From assembly GCF_003115845.1 (NCBI RefSeq), contig NZ_KZ819028.1, positions 1-64,000 on the forward strand: a stretch of 64,000 nucleotides of DNA. Direction: 5' to 3'. The notes beneath the pieces are model-generated. The model was not told the origin of the DNA. It did no database searches and saw only the letters and a program-made list of their open reading frames with translations. The DNA is from Brenneria roseae subsp. roseae (lineage in GTDB: Bacteria > Pseudomonadota > Gammaproteobacteria > Enterobacterales > Enterobacteriaceae). Position 1 is the stretch's first letter. The number at the start of each line of letters is the position of its first letter. Position numbers and translations under genes: made by a program. Below, one piece after another: positions 15,867-27,491 of this stretch.

Positions 15867-16477
15867 CGTAGGGTCTCCAACTTCGCCAGCCGTTCAGACA
15901 ACCGTTCGGCTGATGTCTCCAAGGCGGTGATTTCATCATGAAGCCAGGCATTTTCAAGTTTACCCGGCGCTAAACGCCATTCTTCCGTGATCGTCTCTGA
16001 TAACACGTGTTGCCGTCTGCACAAGGTACGGCTGAATAAACGCAGCGTTTTTTGCGCCGTCTGGCTTAGGCCCTGAGCAACAATGTCCCCCACATAGGGT
16101 GCAAGCCATTCCGCAGGATCAAACTCAGCTAAATCAAGCAGCACAATAAATTGCTGAGCAACCTGAATATCCCCCTCGATCACCAGATCGCCGCTGCGCA
16201 TCAGCGCTGACAGATTCTGGCGATCGCGCAGTTTCATCAGGACGGATAGACGGGTCTTGAGCTGGCAGTCTGCCGGCTCCTCCCACTGGCTTATCACATC
16301 AAGGCGCAGCTCACTGAAAACCAGAACCAAAGGCGCGTCCAGTTCAGACAACTCGATTTGCAGCGTTTTCCCCTGTAGGCGCTGACGGGGCGCTTTCATA
16401 CTGCGGTCGCGAAACAACAGCTGATTCAGCGCTGTTTCCAGCGTGGCAGTCAGGACAGACGTTATCAGCATTGGCAT
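15863..16477 (-). CDS. ubiJ: Ubiquinone biosynthesis accessory factor UbiJ
   Basis: SCP2-domain lipid-binding protein that helps organise the soluble Ubi complex (known from E. coli YigP/UbiJ). It has 204 residues from the ATG at 16477; an in-frame TTG two codons earlier is possible. The N-terminal SCP2-like half contains [13 protein letters not shown] and [20 protein letters not shown]. The C-terminus ends in a short coiled coil ([15 protein letters not shown]). It lies 6 bp after ubiE and overlaps ubiB by 4 bp. An sRNA called EsrE has been described in E. coli yigP; I did not try to place one here. Confidence 0.94.
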   Translation of the reverse strand: MPMLITSVLTATLETALNQLLFRDRSMKAPRQRLQGKTLQIELSELDAPLVLVFSELRLDVISQWEEPADCQLKTRLSVLMKLRDRQNLSALMRSGDLVIEGDIQVAQQFIVLLDLAEFDPAEWLAPYVGDIVAQGLSQTAQKTLRLFSRTLCRRQHVLSETITEEWRLAPGKLENAWLHDEITALETSAERLSERLAKLETLR

Positions 16478-16483
16478 TTCCAA

Positions 16484-17239
16484 TCAGAATTTAAAACCAC
16501 GGTGCAGCGCAACAATTCCGCCAGTCAGATTGAAATAATTCACATCGTCAAAACCGGCGTCGCTCATCATTCCCTTCAACGTTTCCTGATCGGGATGCAT
16601 ACGAATGGATTCCGCCAGATAACGATAGCTTCCGGCATCGCTCGCCACCATTTCACCGATTCTCGGCAGGATATGGAATGAATAGATGTCGTAAACCTTG
16701 CTTAACGGCTTCAGCGTCGGCTTGGAGAATTCCAGCACCAACAGGCGTCCACCCGGCTTCAGCACACGATACATGGAGCGCAGCGCTTTGTTTTTGTCCG
16801 TTACGTTACGTAAACCAAAAGAGATGGTAATACAGTCAAAGAAATTGTCAGGGAACGGCAACTCTTCCGCGTTTGCCTGCACATAGCTGATATTATTGAT
16901 GATGCCCTTGTTGCGCAGTTTCTCACGCCCCACTTTCAGCATCGAAGCATTAATATCGGCCAACACCACTTCACCTTCATCCCCCACCATACGGGAGAAT
17001 TTTGCTGTCAAATCGCCCGTACCGCCAGCAACATCCAGAACACGCTGACCACGCCGCACGCCGCTGCACTCGACCGTAAAACGTTTCCAGATACGATGAA
17101 TACCGAAAGACATCAGGTCATTCATCAGATCGTATTTTGCTGCTACAGAATGAAAAACATCAGCCACCATGACTTCTTTTTCATCCTTGGCGACAGTACG
17201 AAAACCAAAGTCGGTTGTTTTCTCCTGCTCATTAGCCAT
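16484..17239 (-). CDS. ubiE: Ubiquinone/menaquinone C-methyltransferase UbiE
   Basis: SAM-dependent C-methyltransferase acting late in both ubiquinone and menaquinone pathways. It has 251 residues, the E. coli length. The SAM-binding motif [15 protein letters not shown] (about 67-81), the acidic [11 protein letters not shown] motif and the family signatures [20 protein letters not shown] and [13 protein letters not shown] are clear. It is the first gene of ubiE-ubiJ-ubiB, with a 158 bp gap to rmuC upstream. Confidence 0.97.
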   Translation of the reverse strand: MANEQEKTTDFGFRTVAKDEKEVMVADVFHSVAAKYDLMNDLMSFGIHRIWKRFTVECSGVRRGQRVLDVAGGTGDLTAKFSRMVGDEGEVVLADINASMLKVGREKLRNKGIINNISYVQANAEELPFPDNFFDCITISFGLRNVTDKNKALRSMYRVLKPGGRLLVLEFSKPTLKPLSKVYDIYSFHILPRIGEMVASDAGSYRYLAESIRMHPDQETLKGMMSDAGFDDVNYFNLTGGIVALHRGFKF

Positions 17240-17397
17240 TTTATCCGCCTACTCTTTCAGTCAAATCGGGTCTACCTAATTAGTGGGAAGAGTGTAACAG
17301 ACCCGTATAAAAAGCCCACCGCCTAATGCCTATCGGTTAAGGATTCACCGCAGCGTAAAAGTACCGTACAACTCCATAAGGGGTTGCAAACCACCAC

Positions 17398-18930
17398 TCA
17401 ATTTTCTTTCATATCGGCGTTTGCAGGCAGATTCTCCGCATCCATACCGTCAGGCGCCGCAGCCAACGTATCCTGAACCGCATTTTCATGTGCCGTTGCC
17501 TGCTCTGCCAGAGAAGGGCTGATTGAACGTTTGATTTCCACGCCCAGATGACGAAATCCTTCCGCCTGACCAATGAGATTACCACGCCCGGAGGAAAGTT
17601 TATTCATTGACTGACGATAGCTGCCCTGTGCTTTATCAAGGCTTTGCCCCAATGTTTCCATGTCATCCACAAATAAACGCAGTTTATCGTACAGCCGTGA
17701 CGCCCGTTCAGCGATCTGCTGTGCATGACGACTCTGCTGCTCATAGCGCCACAGATTATTAATGGTGCGCAACGCGACCAGCAACGTCGTCGGGCTAACC
17801 AACATAATATTGTGCTTTAGCGCCTCGCTGATCAACTCTGGCTGACGATCGATCGCGACCAGAAAAGCCGGTTCGACGGGAATAAACATAAGGACATAGT
17901 CCAGAGAACGCAGCCCCGGCAGTTGCTGATAATCTTTACTGCCCAGCATGCGGATATGACCGCGAACAGAAAGCAAATGTTCATTCAGTGCCGCCAGGCG
18001 ATCGGCGTCATCCTCGCTATTGAAGTAGCGTTCATAGGCCACCAGCGACATTTTGGCATCAATGACCACATCTTTTCCCTGAGGCAAACGGACAATCACA
18101 TCAGGTTGCATGCGGCTGTTAGTGCCGGTCTGTACACTGACCTGAGTCTGATACTCATAGCCTTCACGCAAGCCGGAAGCTTCCAGTACGCGGCTTAATA
18201 CCACCTCGCCCCAGTTACCCTGAGTCTTATTGTCTCCTTTCAGGGCTTTGGTCAGATTGATGGCTTCGCGCGCCATCTGGGCATTCAGCTGTTGCAGATT
18301 ACGGATTTCATGCGCCAGCGTATGCCGTTCGCGAGCTTCTGCACCAAAACTGTCCTGTACCTGACGACGAAACCCATCGAGCTGTTCACGCAGCGGCATC
18401 AGCAGACGATCCAGACTTTGTTTGTTTTGTTCGTCCACTTTGCGACCGCTGTGTTCAAAAATACGATTAGCCAGATTCTCGAACTGGGTCGTCAGGCGTT
18501 GTTCGCTGTTCGCCAGCAATCGCTGTTTTTCCTCCGCAGCCATGCGGGTTTCTTCCAGCCGGATGGTGACTTCCCGCAGTTCGGCTTCCTGCGCGCGGTT
18601 AATCTCCCGCAGCGTCCGCAGTTCCTGATTTAGCTGGCTGCATTCGTCACGCAGTTGCCCCAGCTGTTGCAGTTTTTCATGACTGGCCGACAGTTGGGCG
18701 TGTACGTTGCGTAGTTCCAGCTCGTTTTGCCGCAACCGTTGCTCGTCCAGTTGCTGAACCTGCCGGCTCTCCCCCAGCAATGTCTGCGTTTGCTGCAACG
18801 TCTGTTCCAGCAGGCGTTGTTCGGTGTCATGACGGGACAATCGCTGTTGTTGCATCAGGCTGGCAATCAGCCAACCCACCAGCAAGCCGACAGATCCCCC
18901 GCCCAGTCCATAAAATATGCTGATATCCAC
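17398..18930 (-). CDS. rmuC: DNA recombination protein RmuC
   Basis: RmuC limits inversion at short inverted repeats and contains a PD-(D/E)XK-type nuclease fold; its biochemical role is not firmly known. The GTG start at 18930 (DISIFYGLGGG) is chosen because GGAGG lies 5 bases upstream. It has 510 residues, longer than the 475 of E. coli. It has an N-terminal membrane anchor (residues about 4-25), a long Gln/Arg-rich coiled coil to about 180, and the conserved core GDNKTQGNWGEVVLSRVLEA through PDVIVRLPQGKDVVIDAKMS. The extra length is mainly coiled coil and the C-terminal tail. Confidence 0.95.
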   Translation of the reverse strand: MDISIFYGLGGGSVGLLVGWLIASLMQQQRLSRHDTEQRLLEQTLQQTQTLLGESRQVQQLDEQRLRQNELELRNVHAQLSASHEKLQQLGQLRDECSQLNQELRTLREINRAQEAELREVTIRLEETRMAAEEKQRLLANSEQRLTTQFENLANRIFEHSGRKVDEQNKQSLDRLLMPLREQLDGFRRQVQDSFGAEARERHTLAHEIRNLQQLNAQMAREAINLTKALKGDNKTQGNWGEVVLSRVLEASGLREGYEYQTQVSVQTGTNSRMQPDVIVRLPQGKDVVIDAKMSLVAYERYFNSEDDADRLAALNEHLLSVRGHIRMLGSKDYQQLPGLRSLDYVLMFIPVEPAFLVAIDRQPELISEALKHNIMLVSPTTLLVALRTINNLWRYEQQSRHAQQIAERASRLYDKLRLFVDDMETLGQSLDKAQGSYRQSMNKLSSGRGNLIGQAEGFRHLGVEIKRSISPSLAEQATAHENAVQDTLAAAPDGMDAENLPANADMKEN

Positions 18931-19070
18931 AATACCTCCGCAGCATCTACCTCTGTGCGTCAAGGTAAAATGATACTGTATGGATGTCCAGAGACAATTC
19001 GGGCTACGGGAACGTTTGGCAAGAAATTCGGTGAAAAATGCGAACGGTATTCAGGGAAATCGATGAAATA

Positions 19071-19100
19071 TTTCAGGCCGGTACATTTACCGGCCTGAAA
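19071..19100. terminator. Terminator-like hairpin after argH
   Basis: TTTCAGGCCGGT and ACCGGCCTGAAA form a perfect 12-bp stem with a 6-base loop, about 20 bp beyond the argH stop. No long T-run follows on the minus strand, so it may act as a terminator or as an mRNA end stabiliser. The 140 bp from here back to rmuC hold nothing else I can support. Confidence 0.65.
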
Positions 19101-19120
19101 GTATGAATGACGGGTACGAA

Positions 19121-20494
19121 TCAGCTCAGACGCTGCTTCGCATCACCGATGGCTTTCGCCACCTGCTGCGGGGATACGCCGCCCTGTGCGGCGCGCTTGT
19201 CCAGACAGGATTGCAGCGACAGGATCGGATAGACATCATCTGCGATAACTGGACTGAACTTCTGTAAGTCAGCCAACGATAGCGCTTCCAGCGCTTTACC
19301 CTGACGAATGGCTTCTACCACCGCCTCGCCGACAATATGATGAGCTTCGCGGAACGGCACGCCTTTAGCGACCAGATAGTCAGCCAGTTCCGTCGCATTG
19401 GCATAACCCTGCTCCGCCGCTTCCCGGCAGCGCGGTCGTTTCACCTGAATCCCTTCCAGAACCAGACCCGCCATCATCAGACAGTCATGCCAGGTATCCA
19501 GCGCATCGAACAGGCCTTCCTTGTCTTCCTGCATGTCCTTGTTATACGCCAGCGGCAACCCTTTCAGCGTCATCATCATGCCGGTTAACGCGCCCTGAAC
19601 ACGGCCGCATTTGCCGCGAATCAGCTCCAGCGCATCCGGATTTTTCTTCTGTGGCATCAGCGATGAACCGGACGTCACACGGTCAGAAAGCTCAACGAAT
19701 GCCGCTTCACCGCTGTTAAAGAAAATCAGATCTTCGGCGAAACGGGACAAATGCACCATGCCGATTGAGGCGTCAGACAAAAGTTCCAATACATGATCGC
19801 GATCGGATACCGTATCCAGACTATTACGCGTCGCACAGGCAAATCCCAGCCAGCCAGCCAGTTGTTCGCGATCAATCGGATAGGCAGTGCCCGCCAACGC
19901 GCCACACCCTAACGGACTGACGTCCAGGCGCTTCAACGTATCTTCCAGACGGCTTTCATCACGTAGCAGCATTTCATGGTAGGCCAGACACCAGTGAGCA
20001 AACGTAACCGGCTGGGCCCGTTGCAGATGGGTATAGCCCGGCATCACCGCATCCTGATTCGCTTGCGCGGTGGTTACCAGCGCCTGGCGCAGCTGACGCA
20101 CCGCCAGCAGCAGTTCGGCAATCTGCGCTTTACACCACAGTTTCAGATCCGTTGCGACCTGATCGTTACGGCTGCGCCCCGTATGCAGCTTCTTGCCCAG
20201 ATCGCCGACTTTTTCAATCAGACGCTGTTCAACCCAACTATGAATATCTTCCGCATCACTTTGCAGGATCATTTCCGGGTCAGCCTGTACTTCAACCAGC
20301 AGCGCATTCAATGCCTGTTCCAGTTGCTGCTGCTCCTGCTCGCTGAGCACATTGACGGTCACTAATGCTTTCGACCAGCCAACCGAGCCGATGATGTCCT
20401 GCTCTGCCAGACGGTAATCAAACCGCAGTGAGTCATTGAACTGTTTAAACCGTTGATCTGCTGCCTGACTGAACCGACCGCCCCACAAAGCCAT
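19121..20494 (-). CDS. argH: Argininosuccinate lyase ArgH
   Basis: Last step of arginine synthesis: splits argininosuccinate to arginine and fumarate. It has 457 residues from [16 protein letters not shown] at 20494; a start two codons earlier is not favoured. Fumarase-superfamily blocks are visible: [13 protein letters not shown] (about 105-117), [11 protein letters not shown] (His, about 158-168) and the signature [12 protein letters not shown] (about 281-292) with its mobile catalytic Ser loop. It is the last gene of argCBH, with 62 bp after argB. Confidence 0.97.
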   Translation of the reverse strand: MALWGGRFSQAADQRFKQFNDSLRFDYRLAEQDIIGSVGWSKALVTVNVLSEQEQQQLEQALNALLVEVQADPEMILQSDAEDIHSWVEQRLIEKVGDLGKKLHTGRSRNDQVATDLKLWCKAQIAELLLAVRQLRQALVTTAQANQDAVMPGYTHLQRAQPVTFAHWCLAYHEMLLRDESRLEDTLKRLDVSPLGCGALAGTAYPIDREQLAGWLGFACATRNSLDTVSDRDHVLELLSDASIGMVHLSRFAEDLIFFNSGEAAFVELSDRVTSGSSLMPQKKNPDALELIRGKCGRVQGALTGMMMTLKGLPLAYNKDMQEDKEGLFDALDTWHDCLMMAGLVLEGIQVKRPRCREAAEQGYANATELADYLVAKGVPFREAHHIVGEAVVEAIRQGKALEALSLADLQKFSPVIADDVYPILSLQSCLDKRAAQGGVSPQQVAKAIGDAKQRLS

Positions 20495-20556
20495 AACCAT
20501 TACTCCAAGAATTCAAATAAATACGGGTATCGCATCATGCCATACCCAGAAGCGGC

Positions 20557-21330
20557 TTACGCTAAAATACGCGTACCGATCGCCACACCGTTAAACAGCG
20601 CAGGCAGTTGATCAGCATGACGCCAGCTGGCGATGTCCACCGGACGTCCCAGCGTACGCGCGGCATCCAGCGCGGCGTTAACCTTCACGATCATGCCATC
20701 GGTGATGATACCCTGCGCGATCAACTGCTCGGCTTTTTGCGCTGTCATCTCGGCAATACGCTGGCCTTTTCCATCCAGAATACCGCTGACATCCGACAGC
20801 AGGATTAAATCCGCACCCAGCGTTGCGGCCAGCGCGGTGGCCGCCTGATCGGCATTCACATTCATCAGATCGCCCTGTTCGGTAATCCCGATGGAGCTGA
20901 CGACAGGCAAATAACCCGCTGACAGCAGCGTATTCAACAGTAGCGGAGAACCCGCTTCCGCTTTACCCACAAAGCCCAGCGCCTCATCCAACTGCGTGAC
21001 CCTGGTGCTGTCGCCGTCCGCCAGACATAGGCCGACAGCGTTAATATCGTGTTTCTTCGCCCAGGACAGGAGCGTTTTATTTGCGGAACCGGCCAGCGCC
21101 CCCGTAATGATGTCGATCTGATCGGCGGGCGTGACGCGCAGGCCGTTTTTCTTCACCACAGGTAACGACAGTTTCTTCATCAGGTCGTCAACCAGACAGC
21201 CACCGCCATGCACAATTAACAACGGACGCTGGTGCGTCTGACGATAGGTGACCAATGCGGTAAACAGACGCTCCAGCGCCTCTTCGCTATCCAGTAACAC
21301 GCCGCCTAGTTTGATAATTAACGGGTTCAT
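20557..21330 (-). CDS. argB: Acetylglutamate kinase ArgB
   Basis: Phosphorylates N-acetylglutamate in arginine synthesis. It has 257 residues from [20 protein letters not shown] at 21330. The longer open frame upstream overlaps argC and is rejected; GAGAG just upstream of 21330 suits a ribosome site. Amino-acid-kinase family features: KLGGVLLD (Lys8 and Gly-rich loop), [13 protein letters not shown] (about 41-53), and [26 protein letters not shown] (split here only by helices). It is the middle gene of argCBH. Confidence 0.97.
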   Translation of the reverse strand: MNPLIIKLGGVLLDSEEALERLFTALVTYRQTHQRPLLIVHGGGCLVDDLMKKLSLPVVKKNGLRVTPADQIDIITGALAGSANKTLLSWAKKHDINAVGLCLADGDSTRVTQLDEALGFVGKAEAGSPLLLNTLLSAGYLPVVSSIGITEQGDLMNVNADQAATALAATLGADLILLSDVSGILDGKGQRIAEMTAQKAEQLIAQGIITDGMIVKVNAALDAARTLGRPVDIASWRHADQLPALFNGVAIGTRILA

Positions 21331-21364
21331 TATGCTCTCGCGCCTCAGAATGATAAATTTTTGA

Positions 21365-22369
21365 TCACAGTAAAGACTGGGTTTCCGGGAAACCAAAACG
21401 AATATTCAGGCATTGTACTGCCTGAGCGGCAGCGCCTTTCAGCAGGTTATCTTCCGTGGCGACGATGATCAGATGTTCGCCCTCAACGGAGAAGCCAATG
21501 TCACAGAATGGCAGACCGACGACAGATTTCAATGCCGGAACACCTTTCTCATACAAACGCACCAACGGTTTATCATGATAGGCATTATGGTAAGCCTCTG
21601 CGATATCCTGCGATGTTACGCCCGGCTGCAAACGGCAGGTGATCGTTTCCAGTATACCGCGGGCAAAATTACCGAGATGTGGCGTAAAGATGACCGGCGT
21701 ACCAAGGTGGGTTGAAATCTCAGGCGCATGACGGTGGTTAAAAATGCCATAAGGCTGCAGGCTGACTTCACAGAAGCTGCTGGTTAAGGACGCTTTACGT
21801 CCGGCGCCGCTCACGCCGCTGACGGCATTGATGACCGGCCACTGCGCCGGATTCAGTAATTGTCCATCCACCAGCGGTTTCAACGACAGTTGTGCCGCGG
21901 TTGGATAGCACCCCGGCACCGCAATCAGCTGGGCGTGTTTGATACTTTCGGCCTTCCATTCGGCCAAACCGTATACGGCCTGAGCCAGCCAGTCCGTATG
22001 TTGATGTTCAAATCCATAATAGCGGGTATAGAAATCGGCATCCTGAACGCGGTAGGCGCCCGACAAATCAAAAACGGTGCAGCCGGCCGCCAGAAACTCG
22101 GGCGCCAAATCATGACTGACCTTGTGATCCGTCGCCAGAAACACCACGTCAACGCCTTTGGCGGCTTCAGCAACATGGGTCAACGGCTGTACCGGTAAAT
22201 CGATAATGCCTTTCAGCTGTGGATGCAAATCGGAAATCAATTTTCCGGCATCAACACTTTGCGCTGAAACCGCCAAAGCGGTTATGTTCATCTGTGGGTG
22301 ACGGTTCAGGTAGAGTGCAAGTTCTGCACCGGTATAACCACTTGCACCAACAATCAACGTATTCAGCAT
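21365..22369 (-). CDS. argC: N-acetyl-gamma-glutamyl-phosphate reductase ArgC
   Basis: NADPH-dependent reduction of N-acetylglutamyl phosphate to the semialdehyde. It has 334 residues from [20 protein letters not shown] at 22369, exactly the E. coli length; the upstream extension to 22477 runs toward the ARG boxes and is not conserved. It shows the Rossmann turn GASGYTGAE (8-16), the catalytic Cys in [13 protein letters not shown] (about 150-162) and the His in HRHAPEI. First gene of argCBH, divergent from argE. Confidence 0.97.
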   Translation of the reverse strand: MLNTLIVGASGYTGAELALYLNRHPQMNITALAVSAQSVDAGKLISDLHPQLKGIIDLPVQPLTHVAEAAKGVDVVFLATDHKVSHDLAPEFLAAGCTVFDLSGAYRVQDADFYTRYYGFEHQHTDWLAQAVYGLAEWKAESIKHAQLIAVPGCYPTAAQLSLKPLVDGQLLNPAQWPVINAVSGVSGAGRKASLTSSFCEVSLQPYGIFNHRHAPEISTHLGTPVIFTPHLGNFARGILETITCRLQPGVTSQDIAEAYHNAYHDKPLVRLYEKGVPALKSVVGLPFCDIGFSVEGEHLIIVATEDNLLKGAAAQAVQCLNIRFGFPETQSLL

Positions 22370-22510
22370 GGGATCCGTATACCTTCTTAATTTATCTATG
22401 TAACAGGTAACAGGGTTCACCAGCGTAAACACGCTGTTCACCCGCGAAGCTAAGCAAAGTGATGAATTCCTCGCCACCCGGTATCTTGTGGTTTCCTTTC
22501 ACTTAGCGTT

Positions 22511-22549
22511 ATTGTATTTTTATTCAAAATAAATGCATGAATATTGATA
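22511..22549. promoter_or_regulatory. Tandem ARG boxes (ArgR operator) between argC and argE
   Basis: Two 18-bp boxes fit the ArgR consensus wNTGAATwwwwATTCANw: ATTGTATTTTTATTCAAA (22511-22528) and AATGCATGAATATTGATA (22532-22549). The 3-bp gap between them is the standard spacing for a hexameric ArgR. The operator lies in the shared argCBH/argE control region, as in E. coli, so arginine should repress both directions. Confidence 0.88.
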
Positions 22550-22574
22550 CTATCCTAACCAGAGGCTGTCAACA

Positions 22575-23726
22575 GTGAAGATGAATTTACCCCCTTTTAT
22601 TGAGCTATACCGGGCGTTGATCGCGACTCCGTCCATCAGTGCAACCGACAGCGCACTCGATCAAAGTAATCAGGCGTTAATCAACTTGCTGGCAGGCTGG
22701 TTTACCGATTTAGGCTTCCATGTCAATGTTCAACCCGTCCCCGGCACACAACATAAATTTAATATGCTGGCGCGGATCGGTGAAGGTAAAGGTGGTTTAC
22801 TGCTGGCCGGGCATACGGATACGGTGCCTTTCGATGATGGACGCTGGACGCGCGATCCTTTCACGCTGACCGAACACGATAATAAACTTTATGGTTTGGG
22901 CACCGCCGATATGAAAGGATTTTTCGCTTTCATTCTCGACACGCTGCGTGACATCGACCCAACAAAACTGACGAAACCACTTTATATTCTGGCGACCGCC
23001 GATGAAGAAACCACCATGGCGGGCGCCAAATACTTCTCAGCATCCACGCAGATCCGCCCGGACTGCGCCATTATCGGCGAACCGACCTCGTTACAGCCGG
23101 TGCGCGCCCACAAGGGCCATATGTCCAGCGCGATCCGGATTCAGGGGCAGTCGGGCCATTCCAGCGATCCGTCCCGCGGTGTAAACGCCATTGAACTTAT
23201 GCATGAAGCCATTTCGCATCTGCTGGTGCTGCGCAACACGCTACAGGAACGCTATCACAACGCGGCGTTCAACATTCCTTATCCCACCATGAATCTGGGC
23301 CACATTCACGGCGGGGATGCCGCCAACCGTATCTGCGCCTGCTGTGAGCTGCATATGGATATTCGTCCGCTGCCGGGGCTGACGCTGAATGACCTGAATG
23401 GCTTACTGGCTGACTCGCTGGCGCCAGTGAGTCAGCGTTGGCCGGGCCGGTTGACCATCAGCGAATTACATCCTCCCATTCCGGGCTATGAATGCCCGGC
23501 CGACCATCATCTGGTGTCGGTAGTGGAAAAATTACTGGCAACGAAAACCGAGGTGGTGAATTACTGTACGGAAGCGCCGTTTATTCAGGAACTGTGTCCG
23601 ACGTTGGTATTGGGGCCGGGTTCTATCGATCAGGCCCATCAGCCGGACGAATATATTGATACCGCCTTTATCAAACCAACGCGGGAATTGATTGCGCAGG
23701 TCATTCAGCATTTCTGCCACCGCTGA
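22575..23726 (+). CDS. argE: Acetylornithine deacetylase ArgE
   Basis: Zinc-dependent M20-family deacetylase converting N-acetylornithine to ornithine. It has 383 residues, as in E. coli. The start is GTG at 22575 with AGAGG 10 bases upstream; an ATG two codons later is the only alternative. Metal ligands are visible in [14 protein letters not shown] (His about 80), [14 protein letters not shown] (Asp about 112), [11 protein letters not shown] (Glu-Glu about 144-145) and the C-terminal [14 protein letters not shown] (His). Divergent from argCBH across the ARG boxes. Confidence 0.97.
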   Translation: MKMNLPPFIELYRALIATPSISATDSALDQSNQALINLLAGWFTDLGFHVNVQPVPGTQHKFNMLARIGEGKGGLLLAGHTDTVPFDDGRWTRDPFTLTEHDNKLYGLGTADMKGFFAFILDTLRDIDPTKLTKPLYILATADEETTMAGAKYFSASTQIRPDCAIIGEPTSLQPVRAHKGHMSSAIRIQGQSGHSSDPSRGVNAIELMHEAISHLLVLRNTLQERYHNAAFNIPYPTMNLGHIHGGDAANRICACCELHMDIRPLPGLTLNDLNGLLADSLAPVSQRWPGRLTISELHPPIPGYECPADHHLVSVVEKLLATKTEVVNYCTEAPFIQELCPTLVLGPGSIDQAHQPDEYIDTAFIKPTRELIAQVIQHFCHR

Positions 23727-23758
23727 GTGTGGCCGCCAATTGAGTGTGACCGCTAATG

Positions 23759-23781
23759 AAGCGGAGCCTGCGGGCTTCGCC
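23759..23781 (+). terminator. Weak hairpin after argE
   Basis: GCGGAGCC, a short loop, then GGGCTTCGC forms an imperfect stem about 35 bp past the argE stop without a convincing T-run. The rest of the 277 bp spacer to ppc is unstructured to my eye and must contain the ppc promoter. Confidence 0.35.
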
Positions 23782-24003
23782 TCTCCCTCCAATAAGCTCC
23801 CCTAATATCAGCGTGTTTGTAATTAAATTTCACAAATTGCCATACCTACATCAATGCGGGTAAAAAGATCCGCAGGTAGAAAATAGCGAGAACAAAGAAT
23901 CGTCAATTGACGAATCAGACTTGTCGTGGCTAGATGAAAGAAGTGCAGAATGTCTGTCAAGTGAAACAAACTTACAAAAATAGAGAGATGGGTCAGGGTA
24001 AAT

Positions 24004-26643
24004 ATGAACGAACAATATTCCGCAATGCGAAGTAACGTCAGTATGCTCGGTAAGCTGCTTGGCGATACCATCAAGGAGGCATTGGGCGAAAACATTCTTG
24101 ATAAAGTAGAAACAATCCGCAAGTTGTCAAAGTCCTCCCGGGCAGGCAGCGAGAAACATCGTCAGGAACTGCTGACCACACTACAGAATCTGTCCAACGA
24201 TGAACTGTTGCCAGTTGCCCGTGCATTTAGCCAGTTTCTTAACCTGACCAATACCGCCGAGCAATACCATACCATTTCACCCCATGGCGAGGCAGCCAGC
24301 AACCCGGAGTTACTCGCCAGAGCATTCGATCGCTTAAAAGAAAGTAAGCATCTAACGGAAAGAGATATCCGTGATGCGGTGGAATCGCTTTCCATTGAGC
24401 TGGTACTAACGGCACACCCCACTGAAATCACCCGCCGGACGCTGATCCATAAGCTGGTTGAAGTCAATACCTGTCTTAAACAGCTTGATCATGACGATCT
24501 GGCCGATTATGAACGTAACCAGATTATGCGCCGTCTGCGTCAGTTGATTGCGCAATCCTGGCATACCGATGAAATCCGCAAAATACGGCCCACCCCGGTA
24601 GAGGAAGCAAAATGGGGCTTTGCCGTGGTTGAAAACAGTCTGTGGGAAGGGGTGCCTGCTTTCTTGCGCGAGCTGGATGAACTGCTGGAGCAATCGTTTG
24701 GTTACCGCCTGCCCGTTGAGGCCGTGCCCGTGCGCTTCACTTCCTGGATGGGGGGCGATCGCGATGGCAATCCGAACGTCACCGCCGAAATCACCCGTCA
24801 TGTGTTATTGCTCAGCCGCTGGAAAGCCGCCGACCTGTTTTTGCAAGATATCCAGTTTCTGGTATCAGAACTGTCGATGTCCGAATGTACGCCGGCGCTG
24901 CGCAAGCTGGCTGGCGGCGACGAGGTGCAGGAACCTTATCGCGCCATCATGAAATCATTGCGCGCCCAGCTCAATACCACGCTGAGCTATCTGGAAGCCC
25001 GTCTTAAAGGCGAACAGCTGCTGCCGCCGAAAGATCTGCTGGTCAATAACGAACAGCTCTGGGAACCGCTGCATGCGTGTTACCAGTCACTGCACGCCTG
25101 CGGAATGGGCATCATCGCCGACGGCCAACTGCTGGATACGCTGCGCCGCGTGCGTTGTTTCGGCGTGCCGCTGGTGCGCATCGATGTCCGTCAGGAAAGT
25201 ACCCGCCACACAGACGCGCTGGCTGAAATTACCCGCTACCTGGGTCTCGGCGACTACGAAAGCTGGTCTGAATCCGATAAACAAGCGTTCCTGATCCGTG
25301 AATTAAGCTCTAAGCGTCCGCTATTGCCACGCTACTGGGAACCGAGCGCAGACACCAAGGAAGTGCTCGATACCTGCCGCGTGATCGCCAAAGCGCCGCA
25401 AGGCTCTATTGCGGCCTATGTGATTTCAATGGCGCGGACGCCGTCTGACGTGCTGGCGGTTCACCTGCTGCTCAAAGAGGCCGGCTGTCCGTTTGCGTTA
25501 CCGGTCGCCCCGCTGTTTGAAACGCTGGATGACCTGAACAACGCCGACGAGGTGATGACCCAACTGCTGAATATCGACTGGTATCGCGGGTTCATCCAGG
25601 GTAAACAAATGGTCATGATTGGCTATTCCGACTCGGCGAAAGATGCCGGCGTCATGGCGGCGTCATGGGCGCAATACCGTGCTCAGGACGCCCTGATCAA
25701 AACCTGTGAGAAAGCGGGCATTGCGTTGACGCTGTTCCACGGCCGCGGTGGTTCAATTGGCCGTGGCGGCGCGCCGGCGCACGCCGCGCTGTTGTCTCAA
25801 CCGCCGGGAAGTTTGAAAGGCGGGCTGCGCGTTACCGAACAGGGTGAAATGATCCGCTTCAAATACGGCCTGCCTGAAGTCACTATCAGCAGTCTGGCTC
25901 TGTATACCGGCGCCATTCTGGAAGCCAACCTGCTGCCCCCGCCGGAACCCAAGCAGGAATGGCATGAAGTGATGAATGAGCTGTCCCGCGTTTCCTGCGA
26001 TATGTACCGCAGATATGTGCGTGAGAATCCGGATTTCGTTCCTTATTTCCGCGCCGCCACGCCCGAACTGGAACTGGGTAAATTGCCATTGGGCTCACGC
26101 CCGGCGAAACGTCGTCCTAATGGCGGTGTTGAAAGCCTGCGTGCCATTCCGTGGATTTTCGCCTGGACACAGAACCGCCTGATGCTGCCCGCCTGGTTGG
26201 GCGCCGGCGCAGCCTTGCAGAAAGTCGTTGACGACGGCAAGCAGAAACAGCTCGAAACCATGTGCCGTGACTGGCCTTTCTTCTCCACGCGTATCGGGAT
26301 GCTGGAGATGGTATTCGCCAAAGCCGACCTGTGGCTGGCGGAATATTATGACCAGCGACTGGTTGACAAAAAACTGTGGCCATTAGGGAAACAGCTGCGC
26401 GATCAGTTAGCTGCCGATATCAATGTGGTGCTGACGATCGCCAATGACGATCACCTGATGGAAGACCTGCCGTGGATTGCAGAATCCATTGCCTTGCGTA
26501 ACGTCTACACCGACCCGTTGAACGTACTACAGGCCGAACTGCTGCATCGCTCACGACAACAGGAACAGCCGGATGCCGAGGTGGAACTGGCGCTGATGGT
26601 TACGATTGCGGGCGTCGCCGCCGGTATGCGCAATACGGGCTGA
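24004..26643 (+). CDS. ppc: Phosphoenolpyruvate carboxylase Ppc
   Basis: Anaplerotic carboxylation of phosphoenolpyruvate to oxaloacetate. It has 879 residues (E. coli 883). The catalytic His lies in [13 protein letters not shown] (His about 138). [16 protein letters not shown], the second signature [20 protein letters not shown] (about 540-559) and the Gly-rich loop [16 protein letters not shown] are all intact. The C-terminus ends AAGMRNTG, part of the allosteric aspartate site. It follows argE on the same strand but after 277 bp, so it is probably transcribed separately. Confidence 0.98.
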   Translation: MNEQYSAMRSNVSMLGKLLGDTIKEALGENILDKVETIRKLSKSSRAGSEKHRQELLTTLQNLSNDELLPVARAFSQFLNLTNTAEQYHTISPHGEAASNPELLARAFDRLKESKHLTERDIRDAVESLSIELVLTAHPTEITRRTLIHKLVEVNTCLKQLDHDDLADYERNQIMRRLRQLIAQSWHTDEIRKIRPTPVEEAKWGFAVVENSLWEGVPAFLRELDELLEQSFGYRLPVEAVPVRFTSWMGGDRDGNPNVTAEITRHVLLLSRWKAADLFLQDIQFLVSELSMSECTPALRKLAGGDEVQEPYRAIMKSLRAQLNTTLSYLEARLKGEQLLPPKDLLVNNEQLWEPLHACYQSLHACGMGIIADGQLLDTLRRVRCFGVPLVRIDVRQESTRHTDALAEITRYLGLGDYESWSESDKQAFLIRELSSKRPLLPRYWEPSADTKEVLDTCRVIAKAPQGSIAAYVISMARTPSDVLAVHLLLKEAGCPFALPVAPLFETLDDLNNADEVMTQLLNIDWYRGFIQGKQMVMIGYSDSAKDAGVMAASWAQYRAQDALIKTCEKAGIALTLFHGRGGSIGRGGAPAHAALLSQPPGSLKGGLRVTEQGEMIRFKYGLPEVTISSLALYTGAILEANLLPPPEPKQEWHEVMNELSRVSCDMYRRYVRENPDFVPYFRAATPELELGKLPLGSRPAKRRPNGGVESLRAIPWIFAWTQNRLMLPAWLGAGAALQKVVDDGKQKQLETMCRDWPFFSTRIGMLEMVFAKADLWLAEYYDQRLVDKKLWPLGKQLRDQLAADINVVLTIANDDHLMEDLPWIAESIALRNVYTDPLNVLQAELLHRSRQQEQPDAEVELALMVTIAGVAAGMRNTG

Positions 26644-26672
26644 CCGCCGAATTTAGCGCTGCGGTAACAGAC

Positions 26673-26698
26673 AAAGGCCGGTCTAAAGACCGGCCTTT
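26673..26698. terminator. Terminator between ppc and phosphatase gene
   Basis: AAAGGCCGGTC and GACCGGCCTTT form a perfect 11-bp stem with a TAAA loop, 30 bp after ppc and 8 bp beyond the convergent phosphatase gene. It probably serves both. Confidence 0.85.
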
Positions 26699-26705
26699 CA
26701 ATCGC

Positions 26706-27491
26706 TCAAACCAGGTATTTATCCTGCAAGAACTGGCGAGCCCGGTTGTCCAACCCATATTCGGCCTCAAGCCAGCCATCGACAGAACCATGGCGCTCAT
26801 AAATGGCCTGTAACGCCGTAACAATAAATTCTTCCTGCACCGACAGCACATAAGAAAACTGACCCAGCGCTTTTTCATTGAGCGTGTTGGCCAGATGCGT
26901 CACCAGTTGCTGACGGAAAGGAGCCAGTGTGGTGTCGGTCAACAGATAATCTTCCACCACCGTTTGCTCATCCGCTCCCAGCGCGAACATCACCAGCGCA
27001 GAACCAATCCCGGTGCGATCTTTACCCACGGCGCAATGCTGTACCAGCGCGCCTTCATCATCCGGCTGCATCAGCAATGCCACCAATTGACGATAGGCTG
27101 AGTTATCGAACGGTAAACGACGGTAAAGCTCCAGCATAAATGCCCGCGAATCAAACGCCGCCAGCACATCAGATCCTAACGAATCCAGATTCGCCGTCAC
27201 TTCATGACGCAGAGGATTGGCCGGAAACGCATGGTAGTTCGCGCCAGACCAAAGTACATCGGGTTTACCCGCAATTTCGTCCTCATCCCGGTAATCAACG
27301 ACGTGAGAAACCGGTACACCGGCAAGATATTCACAATCGGCATGACTCAGCAAATCCAGGGAACCGGAACGAAACAGTTTACCGTGACGGATAAGACGCC
27401 CATCTGCGGCGCGGTTCCCGCCCAGATCGCGGAAGTTAATCCCACCGTCCAGCGGTAATAAAGAAGGATGGAGCAACGTTGGTTCGGTCAT
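26706..27491 (-). CDS. Tyrosine-protein phosphatase family protein
   Basis: 261 residues with the protein-tyrosine-phosphatase loop HCAVGKDRTG (Cys153, Arg159) and an N-terminal INFRDLGG motif (18-25), the arrangement of the Y_phosphatase3 / MptpB-like dual-specificity family. No signal peptide is seen, so it is probably cytosolic. The substrate cannot be told from sequence: phosphoprotein, phosphoinositide or a small phosphate ester are all possible. Its ATG overlaps the stop of an upstream 41-codon coding-like fragment (ATGA junction), which suggests it was once the second gene of a coupled pair. It has no counterpart at this position in E. coli. Confidence 0.85.
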   Translation of the reverse strand: MTEPTLLHPSLLPLDGGINFRDLGGNRAADGRLIRHGKLFRSGSLDLLSHADCEYLAGVPVSHVVDYRDEDEIAGKPDVLWSGANYHAFPANPLRHEVTANLDSLGSDVLAAFDSRAFMLELYRRLPFDNSAYRQLVALLMQPDDEGALVQHCAVGKDRTGIGSALVMFALGADEQTVVEDYLLTDTTLAPFRQQLVTHLANTLNEKALGQFSYVLSVQEEFIVTALQAIYERHGSVDGWLEAEYGLDNRARQFLQDKYLV

